A DNA stretch of 64,000 bases from Carthagonibacter sp032251515 (lineage in GTDB: Bacteria > Gemmatimonadota > Gemmatimonadetes > Palauibacterales > Palauibacteraceae), in NCBI GenBank assembly GCA_032251515.1, contig JAVVDU010000002.1, positions 1 to 64,000 of the forward strand, given 5' to 3'. The notes under the pieces are model-generated. The model saw only the letters and a program-made list of their open reading frames with translations. It was not told the origin of the DNA and did no database searches. Both the position numbers and the translations under genes were made by a program. Positions 17,720 through 24,828 of the stretch are shown piece after piece (within the stretch, counting starts at the first letter, position 1; each line of letters begins with the position of its first letter).

Positions 17720-18775
17720 GTGACAGCGACGTTCACGGTGCAGGAGCTGGCGGACCGGGTGGCCGGCCGCGTCGAGGGGGACCCGCGGCGGCGGCTCGCC
17801 GGCGTGGCGTCGGTCGACGCGGCCGGCCCGGAGGAGCTGACCTTCCTCGCGGGCCGCCGTCAGCTCCGCCGCTTGGCCGGTCGCTCCCCGGGCGCCGTCC
17901 TGGCGCCCGAGGACCTTCCTTTCGAGCCGGGCGATGCCTGCGTGATTCGGGTCGAGAACCCGGAGCTGGCCTTCTGCCGCCTGGTTCCCCTGTTCGTCCG
18001 GGTGGCTGAGCCGGCTCCGGGCATCCACCCGGACGCGGTCGTCTCTCCGGAGGCCCGCCTGGGCGCGGACGTCAGGATCGGCCCGGGGGCGGTCGTCGGG
18101 GACGGGGCCCGCATCGGCCGGAACACCTGGATCGAGGCGCACGCGGTCGTCGGCGAAGGGGTGCGGATCGAAGAGGATTGCCGGCTCGGTCCGGGCTGCA
18201 CGATCGCAGGACGCTCGGTGCTGGGTCGCCGCGTCCACGTCCAGGCGGGCGCCCGGGTCGGCTGCGACGGATTCGGGTACGTGCGCACGGACGAGGGGCC
18301 CCGGAAGTTCCCGCAGGTGGGCCGCTGCCGGCTGGGCGACGACGTGGAGATCGGGGCGAACAGCACGATCGACCGTGGCTCGCTGGGCGACACGGTCGTG
18401 GGTGCGGGGACGAAGATCGACAACCTCGTCCACATCGGGCACAACTGCCGGCTGGGCGAGGGCTGCCTGATCGCGGGCCAGGTCGGCATCGCCGGCAGCA
18501 CGGTTCTCGGAGCCGGCGTCCGGGTGGCGGGCCAGGTCGGCATCGCCGGCCACCTCGAGATCGGCGCCGGGGCCTCGATCGGGGCGAAGTCGGGCGTGAT
18601 GTCGGACATACCGGCGGGCGAGACCTGGTCGGGGTATCCGGCCCGGCCGCACCGGACTTGGCTGCGTGCGACGGCGGGCTTCTTCCGGCTCCCCGAGCTG
18701 GCCCGTCGCGTCGAACGCCTGGAGCGGGATGGATCGGCGCCGAGCGCCGGCCGGAAGGAGGGGAATGGTGAGTGA
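17720..18775 (+). CDS. lpxD: UDP-3-O-acyl-glucosamine N-acyltransferase LpxD
   Basis: Third step of lipid A synthesis: adds a 3-hydroxyacyl chain from acyl-ACP to the 2-amine of UDP-3-O-acyl-GlcN. The 351-residue protein has the uridine-binding N-terminal domain (about 1-100), a left-handed beta-helix of hexapeptide repeats (about 103-300), and a short C-terminal helix region. The catalytic histidine is H241 in NLVHIGHNC. Start is GTG 17720 after GGGAG; the end overlaps the next gene by about 10 bases. The following genes are the rest of the lipid A pathway. Confidence 0.96.
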   Translation: MTATFTVQELADRVAGRVEGDPRRRLAGVASVDAAGPEELTFLAGRRQLRRLAGRSPGAVLAPEDLPFEPGDACVIRVENPELAFCRLVPLFVRVAEPAPGIHPDAVVSPEARLGADVRIGPGAVVGDGARIGRNTWIEAHAVVGEGVRIEEDCRLGPGCTIAGRSVLGRRVHVQAGARVGCDGFGYVRTDEGPRKFPQVGRCRLGDDVEIGANSTIDRGSLGDTVVGAGTKIDNLVHIGHNCRLGEGCLIAGQVGIAGSTVLGAGVRVAGQVGIAGHLEIGAGASIGAKSGVMSDIPAGETWSGYPARPHRTWLRATAGFFRLPELARRVERLERDGSAPSAGRKEGNGE

Positions 18776-20081
18776 GAACGGAGCGGCGGCCGCGCCCGCG
18801 GCCCGGCAGAGAACGGTCGCCGACGCGTTCGTCCTCGAGGGCCGGGGCCTGCACGGCGGAGAGGAAGCGCGCTGCGAGGTCCGGCCGGCCCCCCCCGGCA
18901 CGGGCATCCTGTTCCGGCGGGTGGACCTCGAGGGGACCCCGACCCTGCGGGCGGACGTCGAGCTGGTGTCCGGCGTGGAGTGGGAGACCGTTCTCCGTGT
19001 CGACGGAGCGGCCGTGCGGACGGCCGAACACCTCCTGGCGGCGCTCGCGGTGCACGCGGTGGACAACGCCGAGATCCGGCTCGCGGGCGCCGAGCCGCCG
19101 GCCCTGGACGGCAGCGCCGCCCCGTGGTGCGAGGCGGTGGGACGAGTCGGCACCGAGGAACAAGAGGGGGAGGCCCGCACGATCGAGGTCCGCGAGCCGC
19201 TGCGGATCGAGGAGGGAAGGAGCCGCTACACGATCACGCCGTACGACGGGTACCGGGTCACGGCGGAGATCGACTTCGAGCACCCGTCGATCGGCCGCCA
19301 GTTCGCGTCGGCGCAGATCGCTCCGGGCTCCTTCTGCCGGGACGTGGCCCCGGCGCGCACGTTCGGTCTCGAGAGCTGGGCGGAGGGACTGCGCGCCCGC
19401 GGCCTCGCGCTGGGCGCCGATGCGCAGAACACGGTGGTCCTGTCCGAGGCGGGCCTGCAACCGGGCACGGAGCTGCGCTTCCCCGACGAGTTCGTGCGCC
19501 ACAAGATCCTCGACGTGGTGGGAGACCTCGTCCTCGCCGGCGCCCGCCTGCGCGCCCACGTGGTCGCGGAGCGGCCGGGCCACCGGGGAAACGTGCAGGT
19601 GGCCCGCCGGCTGCGGCGCCTCCTGTTCCGCCCGGCGGACGGCGGGTTCGTGCTCGACGCGGAGGGGCTCCTCGCCTTTCTGCCGCACCGCTACCCGTTC
19701 CTCCTCGTGGACCGGGTGCTCGAGTTCGAGGGCGGACGCCGGATCCTCGGGCTGAAGAACGTCACGCTGAACGAACCGTTCTTCGTGGGGCACTTCCCGG
19801 CGCACCCGGTGATGCCCGGCGTGCTGATCGTGGAGGGGATGGCGCAGACGGGCGGACTCCTGCTGATGCACGACATCGACGACCCGTCCGCGCGGGTCGT
19901 CTACTTCATGTCGATGACCGACGTGAAGTTCCGGCGGCCGGTGCGCCCCGGCGACCAGCTGCTGTACGATGTCGATCTGGTCCAGCTGCGAGGGCGCACC
20001 TGCCGCCTGCGGGGAGTCGCCACGGTGGCCGGCCGGGTGGTGGCGGAGGCGACCATGACCGCGCAGGTGATGGACCGCTGA
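18765..20081 (+). CDS. lpxC-fabZ: Fused LpxC deacetylase / FabZ dehydratase
   Basis: A 438-residue two-enzyme protein. The LpxC half (about 15-288) performs the committed, zinc-dependent deacetylation of UDP-3-O-acyl-GlcNAc: E88 and zinc ligand H89 in RTAEHLLAAL, zinc ligands H246 and D250 in HKILDVVGD, and H273 in PGHRGN. The FabZ half (about 300-438) is the 3-hydroxyacyl-ACP dehydratase, with catalytic H343 in GHFPAHPVMPGV and E357 in LIVEGMAQ. Fusion of these two is known in Bacteroidota, Chlorobi and Gemmatimonadota and joins the enzymes competing for 3-hydroxyacyl-ACP. ATG 18765 is listed; GTG 18768 sits better behind the AGGAGG site and may be the real start. Confidence 0.95.
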   Translation: MVSENGAAAAPAARQRTVADAFVLEGRGLHGGEEARCEVRPAPPGTGILFRRVDLEGTPTLRADVELVSGVEWETVLRVDGAAVRTAEHLLAALAVHAVDNAEIRLAGAEPPALDGSAAPWCEAVGRVGTEEQEGEARTIEVREPLRIEEGRSRYTITPYDGYRVTAEIDFEHPSIGRQFASAQIAPGSFCRDVAPARTFGLESWAEGLRARGLALGADAQNTVVLSEAGLQPGTELRFPDEFVRHKILDVVGDLVLAGARLRAHVVAERPGHRGNVQVARRLRRLLFRPADGGFVLDAEGLLAFLPHRYPFLLVDRVLEFEGGRRILGLKNVTLNEPFFVGHFPAHPVMPGVLIVEGMAQTGGLLLMHDIDDPSARVVYFMSMTDVKFRRPVRPGDQLLYDVDLVQLRGRTCRLRGVATVAGRVVAEATMTAQVMDR

Positions 20082-20083
20082 CC

Positions 20084-20890
20084 GTGTCCGAAGAGCCCGC
20101 GGCCGGCGGCCCGCACCCGGGCATTCATCCCACGGCGATCGTGGATCCCGGCGCGTGGGTAGCGCCGTCGGCCACCGTCGGGCCGGGCAGCGTCATCGGC
20201 CCGGCGGTCCAGATCGGGGCCGGGACGCGGGTCGGGTCCCACGTGCTGATCCAGAGGGACACGCGGGTGGGCGAGGACTGTCGGATCTCGCACGGTGCGG
20301 CGCTGGGTACCGACCCGCAGGACCTGAAGTACGAGGGGGAGCCGACCCGCCTCGAGATCGGCTCGCGCACCGTGATCCGGGAGTTCTGCACCTTGAACCG
20401 CGGAACCGCCGCGACGGGCGTCACCCGGGTGGGGGCGGACGTCGTGCTGATGGCTTCCGTGCACGTGGCGCACGACTGCCGGATCGGCGACCACGTCATC
20501 GTGGCCAACGCGGCGCAGCTCGGCGGCCACGTCGAGATCGGCGACTGGGCGGTTCTCGGAGGGCTGGCAGGGGTGCACCAGTTCTGCCGGGTCGGCGCGC
20601 ACGCCCTGGTGGGCGGCTGTTCGCGGGTCACGCAGGACATCCCTCCTTTCCTCATGGCCGTCGGCAACCCGTGCGCGCTGCACGGCGTGAACGTGGTCGG
20701 GCTGCGCCGGCGGGGGTTCACGGACGACACGGTCACGGAGATCCGTCGCGCCCATCGCACGATATTCCGCAGCCGGGAGCTCCACCTCGGCCGTGCCATG
20801 GACCGCCTGGAGGCGGAGGGGCCGCCCGGCCCGGAGGTCGCGCGCCTGCTCGCCTTCATCCGCGCGAGCCGGCGCGGCGTGATCACGTGA
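20084..20890 (+). CDS. lpxA: UDP-GlcNAc O-acyltransferase LpxA
   Basis: First step of lipid A synthesis. The 268-residue protein is a left-handed beta-helix (hexapeptide repeats about 14-190) with a C-terminal helical domain. The catalytic histidine is H130 in SVHVAHDC, and the HQFCRVGAHALVGGCS segment (about 165-180) is typical. The glycine pair VGG at 177-178 lines up with the acyl-chain ruler region of E. coli LpxA, where Gly allows a long chain; chain length here is only inferred. The start is GTG 20084, two bases after the lpxC-fabZ stop. Its stop overlaps the GTG of the oxidoreductase gene. Confidence 0.95.
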   Translation: MSEEPAAGGPHPGIHPTAIVDPGAWVAPSATVGPGSVIGPAVQIGAGTRVGSHVLIQRDTRVGEDCRISHGAALGTDPQDLKYEGEPTRLEIGSRTVIREFCTLNRGTAATGVTRVGADVVLMASVHVAHDCRIGDHVIVANAAQLGGHVEIGDWAVLGGLAGVHQFCRVGAHALVGGCSRVTQDIPPFLMAVGNPCALHGVNVVGLRRRGFTDDTVTEIRRAHRTIFRSRELHLGRAMDRLEAEGPPGPEVARLLAFIRASRRGVIT

Positions 20891-21873
20891 GCGCCGTGCG
20901 GTTCGCGGTCCTGGGCACGGGCCGGCTGGGCTCCGTGCACGCGCGGCTGCTGGGGACGATCGACGGGGTGCGCCTGGTCGGCGTCCACGACGCCTCGCCG
21001 GCCCGGGCGGCCGCCGTCGCGGAGGCGTGCGGGACGGTCGCGTTCGCGGACCCGGCCCGGCTGCTGCGCGAGGCGGATGCGGTCGTGGTGGCGGTTTCGA
21101 CGTCGGCGCACCACGCCGTGGCCGCCGCGGCGATCTCCGCGGGCCGTCACGTGCTCGTGGAGAAGCCTCTGGCGCCCTCGCTGGAGGAGGCGGACGACCT
21201 GGTGGAGCGGGCGGCGGCCCGCGGCGTGCTCCTGTGCGTAGGGCACGTGGAGCGCTTCAACCCGGCGATCCGTGCCTGCCGGCCGCACCTCGCCGACCCG
21301 CGGTTCGTGACCTGCCAGCGCCTCGCGCCGTTCCAGCAGCGGGGGACCGACGTGCCGGTGATGCTCGACCTGATGATCCACGACATCGATCTGGTGCTGG
21401 ACCTGGTCGACAGCGCCGTGGAATCAGTCCAGGCGATCGGAGTGCCCGTGTTCACCGACACCATCGACCTGGCCAACGCCCGGATCACGTTCCGCAACGG
21501 CGCGGTGGCCGACATCAGCGCCAGCCGCGCCTCGGCCGACCGGACCCGCCACTTGCGGCTGTTCCAGCCGACCGGCTACTTCAGCCTGGACCTGGCGGCG
21601 GGCCGCGGCGTGTACCTGCGTCGCCGCCCGGGAGAGGGACCAGCCGGGACGATCGTTCCCCCCGCCGGACTGGCCGATCTCGTGGAGACCATTCCGCTCG
21701 CGGGGCCGCCGGGCGAGCCCCTCCGCCTGGAACTGGAGGCGTTCCGGGACGCGATCCTCGGGCGGCCGGGCGGCACCGCGACGGCCGGGGAGGGCCGGGC
21801 CGCCCTCGAAGTGGCGCTGCGAATTCAACGGGACATCGAGCGGGGGAGCCATGTCGCTGCGGGACATCCGTGA
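20887..21873 (+). CDS. Gfo/Idh/MocA-family oxidoreductase, GnnA-like by position
   Basis: A 328-residue NAD(P)-dependent sugar oxidoreductase. The Rossmann motif GTGRLG (10-15), the EKPLAPSLEEA block and the HDIDLVLDL catalytic region (HDxD) mark the Gfo/Idh/MocA family. It is wedged between lpxA and lpxB and coupled to lpxA by a GTGA overlap. In Acidithiobacillus ferrooxidans the genes between lpxA and lpxB are gnnA (this same family) and gnnB, which make UDP-GlcNAc3N so that lipid A carries amide-linked chains. No gnnB-like aminotransferase is found in this window, so a GnnA role is only a hypothesis. Substrate unknown. Confidence 0.85.
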   Translation: MSAVRFAVLGTGRLGSVHARLLGTIDGVRLVGVHDASPARAAAVAEACGTVAFADPARLLREADAVVVAVSTSAHHAVAAAAISAGRHVLVEKPLAPSLEEADDLVERAAARGVLLCVGHVERFNPAIRACRPHLADPRFVTCQRLAPFQQRGTDVPVMLDLMIHDIDLVLDLVDSAVESVQAIGVPVFTDTIDLANARITFRNGAVADISASRASADRTRHLRLFQPTGYFSLDLAAGRGVYLRRRPGEGPAGTIVPPAGLADLVETIPLAGPPGEPLRLELEAFRDAILGRPGGTATAGEGRAALEVALRIQRDIERGSHVAAGHP

Positions 21874-21985
21874 AGAGCGTAAGAAGCTGGGATTCGGACC
21901 GAAGCGGGGCCTCCGGACGGGGACGCTGATCCTGCTGCTGCTGCTCGTCCTGCTCCTCATCGCCTACCTCGACCGTGCCGGCTGA
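21851..21985 (+). CDS. 44-residue single-pass membrane protein inside the lpx operon
   Basis: A short open frame starts at ATG 21851 behind a GGGGGAG ribosome site. It encodes a charged N-terminus (MSLRDIREERKKLGFGPKRG), one hydrophobic helix rich in leucine (about 24-39) and a short tail YLDRAG. It overlaps the oxidoreductase by 23 bases and the lpxB start by 11 bases, so all three are stitched together. The basic N-terminus predicts a cytoplasmic N-end. I do not recognise a family. Good ribosome site, sensible topology and exact fit between two genes make it likely real; it could tether an Lpx enzyme to the membrane, which is speculation. Confidence 0.65.
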   Translation: MSLRDIREERKKLGFGPKRGLRTGTLILLLLLVLLLIAYLDRAG

Positions 21986-23096
21986 ACCGGAGATCTTCCT
22001 TCTCGCCGGGGAGCCTTCGGGAGACCGCGCCGGCGCGGAACTGGCGCGCGCCCTGCGGCGGCGGATCCCGGGGGCGCGCCTGGCCGGCCTGGGCGGCGAC
22101 GGGATGCGGGCCGCGGGCGTCGAGCTCCTCGAGCACGTCGACCGCCTGGCCATCCTCGGGTTCGCCGAGGTCGTGCGGCACCTGCCCCGCCTGGCGCGCC
22201 TGCGACGCCGCGTGGAGCGGAGGATCCTGGAGCGCCGCCCCGCCCTGGTCGTGGCCATCGACTATCCGGGCTTCAACCTTCCCGTGGCCGAGACGGTGCG
22301 CCGCCGCGGCATCCCGGTGCTGTGGTACGTGGTACCGCAGGTCTGGGCGTGGCGCGAAGGACGCGCGGCCCGGCTCGGGCGCGCGGCGGACGCGGTGTGC
22401 GCCGTCCTGCCGTTCGAACCGGATTTCCTCGCCCGGCACGGGGTGGCCGCGACGTTCGTCGGGCACCCGGTCCTGGACTCCCCTCCGGTCGAGGCGCGAC
22501 CGCCGCTCGAGGAGGCGGACCGAGCGCCCCGGCTGGGGCTGTTCCCGGGGTCACGGGCCCAGGAGGTACGCCGCATGCTGCCGCGGTTTCTCGCGGCCGC
22601 CGCGGAACTGCAGCGGGAGCGGCCGGACCTCACGGTGCACGTCGCCCGGGCGCCCGGCCTGCCCCCGCGGCTCTACGCCCGGTGTCCGCCCGGGACGCTG
22701 GCCCCGCCGGCGGAGGTGATCGCCGGTTCCGACGCCGCCATCGCGAAATCGGGCACCGTGACCCTCGAACTGGCGGCGGCCGGCGTGGCGATGACCGTGG
22801 GGTACCGGCTCCACCCGCTTTCCTTCGCGCTGGCCCGGCGCCTCGTGCGAGTACCGCACGTCTCCCTGGTGAACCTCGTCGCCGGCCGTGCCCTCGTGCC
22901 CGAGCGGATCCAGGGGGACCTGACTCCGGGGACTCTGGCGGCGGACGTGCGGCCGCTTCTCGTCGCGGGTTCCGAGCGGCGCCGGGCGATGCGGGAGGGC
23001 CTGGCGGACGTCACCCGGCGTCTCGGAGGGGCCGGTGCCGCGGACCGGGTGGCCGCGATCGCGGTGACGCTGATCGGGAGCGGGTCGGGTCGATGA
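21975..23096 (+). CDS. lpxB: Lipid-A-disaccharide synthase LpxB
   Basis: Joins UDP-2,3-diacylglucosamine and lipid X into the lipid A disaccharide at the inner face of the inner membrane (GT19). The 373-residue protein has the signature GEPSGD (12-17), the DYPGFNLPVA stretch, the WYVVPQVWAWREGR motif, the FPGSRAQEVRRMLP donor-binding segment and IAKSGTVTLELA. The start is GTG 21975 within the end of the small membrane protein gene. No lpxH or lpxI, needed just before this step, is found in the window. The stop overlaps the next ATG. Confidence 0.95.
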   Translation: MPAEPEIFLLAGEPSGDRAGAELARALRRRIPGARLAGLGGDGMRAAGVELLEHVDRLAILGFAEVVRHLPRLARLRRRVERRILERRPALVVAIDYPGFNLPVAETVRRRGIPVLWYVVPQVWAWREGRAARLGRAADAVCAVLPFEPDFLARHGVAATFVGHPVLDSPPVEARPPLEEADRAPRLGLFPGSRAQEVRRMLPRFLAAAAELQRERPDLTVHVARAPGLPPRLYARCPPGTLAPPAEVIAGSDAAIAKSGTVTLELAAAGVAMTVGYRLHPLSFALARRLVRVPHVSLVNLVAGRALVPERIQGDLTPGTLAADVRPLLVAGSERRRAMREGLADVTRRLGGAGAADRVAAIAVTLIGSGSGR

Positions 23097-23740
23097 GCGG
23101 GACGGACGCGGTCCTGGCCGCCGGCCTGCGGGCGCTGGGGCGCAGCTGGCGCTACTTCGACGTCGCGGAGGACGGGCGAGTGTCGCCGGCCCGCTTCCAC
23201 ACCGGTGGCGCCCTGCACGTGTTCTGGCACCGGGATGCACTCGCGCTCCTGCTGCGGCACCGGGAGGAAGGAGTGGGCGTGATGGTGAGCCGCAGCGCCG
23301 ACGGAGACGTGGCCGCGGCGGTCGCCGCCCGCCTCGGCTACCGGCCCTTCCGGGGCTCCTCCTCCCGCGACGGCCAGGCCGCCATGCGCGGCATGATCGA
23401 GGCGGGCGCGAAGGGCATCCCGCTCGGCCTGGCGGTGGACGGGCCGCGCGGGCCGGCGCGCATCTGTAAGGGGGGAGCGGTACGGATCGCGGCGGCGAGC
23501 GGCATCCCCGTGGTGCCTCTCGCCGCCGCGGCTCGCCGCGCGGTCACCTTGCGCAGCTGGGACCGCTTCCAGGTGCCCCTGCCCGGAGCGCGCGTCTACG
23601 TGGCGCAGGGACGGCCGTTGCCGGTGCCGGCGGGGCCGGACCTGGACTTCGAGGCGTGGCAGAGCCGGATCGCGGCGGCGCTCGATGCGGGAGCCGTCCG
23701 GGCCCGCCGCGCGGCGGAGCGCGAGGGAGGCAGGGCATGA
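23093..23740 (+). CDS. DUF374 lysophospholipid/lipid A acyltransferase-like protein
   Basis: A 215-residue protein of the DUF374 family. Seen motifs are WHRDALALLL near the N-terminus, SRSADGDVAAAVAARLGY, RGSSSRDGQAAMRGM, and the conserved VDGPRGPARICKGG block followed by IPVVPLAA. The family is related to glycerolipid acyltransferases, and from memory it includes the Helicobacter late acyltransferase LpxJ. Lying between lpxB and lpxK and coupled to both (ATGA overlaps), it is a good candidate for adding a secondary acyl chain to lipid A; no LpxL/LpxM-type gene is present in the window. Family assignment strong, substrate inferred. Confidence 0.8.
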   Translation: MSGTDAVLAAGLRALGRSWRYFDVAEDGRVSPARFHTGGALHVFWHRDALALLLRHREEGVGVMVSRSADGDVAAAVAARLGYRPFRGSSSRDGQAAMRGMIEAGAKGIPLGLAVDGPRGPARICKGGAVRIAAASGIPVVPLAAAARRAVTLRSWDRFQVPLPGARVYVAQGRPLPVPAGPDLDFEAWQSRIAAALDAGAVRARRAAEREGGRA

Positions 23741-24828
23741 GCCGGCCCCCGGAGAGACGGCACCGGGGGAGTGGGGGAGCGCCGCCGCGCGATCGGCTGG
23801 AGGGGCGCATCCGGACGGCGTGGCGCCGTGGGCCGGGACCCGGACTCCGCCTCGCGGCGCTGGCGTACGGTGCCGGGCACGATGTGCGCGATCTGCTGCA
23901 CGAGGCGGGCGTCACGGCGATGCGACGGGCCGCGGTCCCGGTGATCTCGGTCGGCGGTCTGACGGCCGGAGGGAGCGGCAAGACACCGGTGGCCGCCCTG
24001 CTCGCCGCGGACCTGCGGCGGGCCGGCTGGTCGCCCGCCGTCGTGACGGCCGGGGACGCCGATGAAGCGGCGCTCGTCGGGGCGATGGCCCCGGGCATCC
24101 GGGTCGCGGCGGGTCGGGATCGGGTCGCGGCGATCGGGCGCGCCGTCGCCGGGGGGGCCAACGCCGTGGTGCTCGATTCCGGCTTCCAGCACCGGCGCCT
24201 GGCCCGTGACCTGGATGTCGTCTGCCTCGACCCGGAGGCGTGGGCGGGACCTGGGCCGTACCGGCTTCCCGCCGGCCCCTTCCGCGAGCGGCCGGGCGCC
24301 CTGGCGCGGGCCGGCGCGGTCGTCCTGGTCGTGCGGCCCGGGGCGCCGGAGACGGGCGTGGAGGCCGCCGCGGCCGCCGCCGCCCGGCACGCTCCGCGGC
24401 GGCCCCGGGCGGTGCTTCGCCTGGATCCGGCGGGACTGCGCCCCGCGAACGATCGGGCCGCGGGCCGTGCCCCGGGTCCGGGTGTCGCGGCGGCGGCGGG
24501 CGTGATGTGGCCGGAGGCGTTCTTCCGGACGCTGCGGCGGACGGGCGTGTCGCCGGCACGCACGCTCCGGTTCCGGGACCACGAGTCGTTCGAGGGGCGG
24601 GCCCTGGCGCGCGTCCGGGAGGCGGCGGCCCGTGCGGGACTCGTGTGTACCCGGAAGGATGCCGTGAAGCTCGGGCCGCTCCTCGCGTCCGACGTGCCGG
24701 TGTGGTATCTCGATGAGGTCCCGCGCTGGGGGCGGGGAGGGGAAGCGATCCGGCGCGCCGTGCGTCATGCCGTCGGGCTCGCGTCCCTGGGGCGGGTCGA
24801 TGGGACCATCCGGGGAGAGGAATCATGA
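23737..24828 (+). CDS. lpxK: Tetraacyldisaccharide 4'-kinase LpxK, divergent
   Basis: Phosphorylates the 4' position of the lipid A precursor. The 363-residue protein has the P-loop region ISVGGLTAGGSGKTPVA, the block LDSGFQHRRLARDLDVV, the LPAGPFRERPGAL segment, an AGVMWPEAFFRTL region, FRDHESFEG and the late CTRKDAVKL motif (usually TEKDAVK). Two departures stand out: the usual SRGYG segment and about 20 residues after the first domain strand are missing (the sequence goes straight from AVVTAGDADEAALVG), and the DDGxQH motif reads DSGFQH. The start is ATG 23737, overlapping the acyltransferase stop; the open frame further upstream is a shadow. nadB follows with an ATGA overlap. Confidence 0.85.
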   Translation: MSRPPERRHRGSGGAPPRDRLEGRIRTAWRRGPGPGLRLAALAYGAGHDVRDLLHEAGVTAMRRAAVPVISVGGLTAGGSGKTPVAALLAADLRRAGWSPAVVTAGDADEAALVGAMAPGIRVAAGRDRVAAIGRAVAGGANAVVLDSGFQHRRLARDLDVVCLDPEAWAGPGPYRLPAGPFRERPGALARAGAVVLVVRPGAPETGVEAAAAAAARHAPRRPRAVLRLDPAGLRPANDRAAGRAPGPGVAAAAGVMWPEAFFRTLRRTGVSPARTLRFRDHESFEGRALARVREAAARAGLVCTRKDAVKLGPLLASDVPVWYLDEVPRWGRGGEAIRRAVRHAVGLASLGRVDGTIRGEES

